A model generated the notes under the pieces. The model ran no database searches, was not told the DNA's origin, and saw nothing but the letters and a program-made list of their open reading frames with translations. A stretch of 64,000 nucleotides of DNA, taken from assembly GCA_913057905.1 (NCBI GenBank), contig CAJXPB010000005.1:266557-330556 (forward strand), read 5' to 3'. A program made the translations under genes and the position numbers. How positions within the stretch are numbered: the stretch's first letter is position 1; every line of letters starts with the position of its first letter. Source of the DNA: an uncultured Pseudomonadota bacterium. Lineage in GTDB: Bacteria; Myxococcota_A; Bradymonadia; Bradymonadales; Bradymonadaceae. Below, piece after piece: positions 63,704-64,000 of the stretch.

Positions 63704-64000
63704 TCAGATCGAACGGTTGTTACCTTGTTACCTTTCCCAAGGTGGTAGGGATGGGTCTCAAAGTGAATTGCTAGACTCAGAAGTTATCTGCGCGTCGGGG
63801 TGACAGTCAGGGGCGGCGAAGTGGAAGCGGGTGGCACCTCGTTCACCGCGGAGAGTAACGGTAAGTCTCCTAAGGGGGGGCAGGTCGTTACCTCGTTACT
63901 TTGTGAGAGCCGGTGGGAGGGGTACCATGCGTGTTCGGTTAAGCGTAAGTGCTTGAATTATCAGTAGCTTAGAGTCGATAGAGGATGTCCCTTCCCCTGG
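63704..64000. other. 297-bp non-coding tail with iteron-like repeats
   Basis: No gene is supported here. Two similar 16-base units, GTTACCTTGTTACCTT (63719-63734) and GTTACCTCGTTACTTT (63887-63902), match at 14 of 16 positions, and each itself contains GTTACC twice in near copies. Placement just after the polymerase suggests replication-origin iterons or a regulatory site. Confidence 0.4.

Larger units (their letters stand above)
54756..64000. mobile_element. Integrated genetic element with own replication module (left part)
   Basis: The boundary is the tRNA-Ala 3' fragment. Inward from it come a tyrosine integrase, an unknown protein, an AlpA-type HTH protein, a P-loop ATPase, a PriS-like primase and a family A DNA polymerase, all on the plus strand. 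Intergenic base composition and codon use are less GC-skewed than in the chromosomal part. No phage structural or conjugation genes are seen in the 9 kb present. The right end is outside the window, so total size and type are unknown. Confidence 0.75.

Overview
The window is a stretch of high-GC bacterial chromosome (1 to about 54,750) followed by the left part of an integrated mobile element (about 54,756 to beyond the right edge). I infer a deltaproteobacterium-like organism of the Myxococcota/Bradymonadales type. The reasons are many lipoproteins with a lipobox Cys, an S8 protease with a MYXO-CTERM-like tail, a eukaryotic-type Ser/Thr kinase fused to an FGE-sulfatase domain, a B-type succinate dehydrogenase, very acidic proteins, and a mevalonate-pathway operon, which is rare in Gram-negative bacteria. 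This placement is inference; no rRNA is present.

Region 1 (1-11.4 kb): a partial DUF924 gene, envelope lipoproteins, an egtB-carotenoid oxygenase pair, a glycosyltransferase, an Rhs-like repeat lipoprotein, comM, and a small YgiT/DUF4258 toxin-antitoxin cassette whose toxin looks frameshifted. The cassette lies between two copies of a 15-bp direct repeat. Region 2 (11.4-24.8 kb): kinase-PEGA-FGE fusion, cupredoxin-like lipoprotein, phenylalanine hydroxylase, a lipoprotein version of TldD/PmbA protease, an S8 protease with calcium-loop insertions, an IPCT-like nucleotidyltransferase, a thiolase and PdxH. Region 3 (24.9-47.6 kb): core metabolism. It holds clpS-clpA and aat (N-degron pathway), fumC, icd, purEK, an aat-macro-mevalonate kinase-MDD-PMK operon, sdhCAB, a fused aspartokinase/diaminopimelate decarboxylase, leucine dehydrogenase and an RluA-type pseudouridine synthase.

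Region 4 (47.6-54.7 kb): a secreted-lipoprotein region. A di-heme cytochrome lipoprotein, a twin-arginine Rieske protein and a porin form a compact operon preceded by a perfect palindrome resembling DtxR/IdeR-type metal boxes. Three lipoproteins follow that share a Cys-rich module; one fuses this module to a domain also found in the lipoprotein at 47,605.

Region 5 (54.75-64 kb): the 3' half of a tRNA-Ala(UGC) gene, minus strand, marks the attachment site. It is followed by a tyrosine integrase, an unknown protein, an AlpA-type HTH protein, a large P-loop ATPase, a protein with the hallmarks of an archaeo-eukaryotic (PriS-like) primase, and a family A DNA polymerase. The primase and polymerase reading frames are separated by a single -1 shift. 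Restoring one G at about 61,617-61,619 would give one protein of about 1,019 residues: primase, zinc finger and polymerase. This primase-PolA replication module is the most unusual system in the window.
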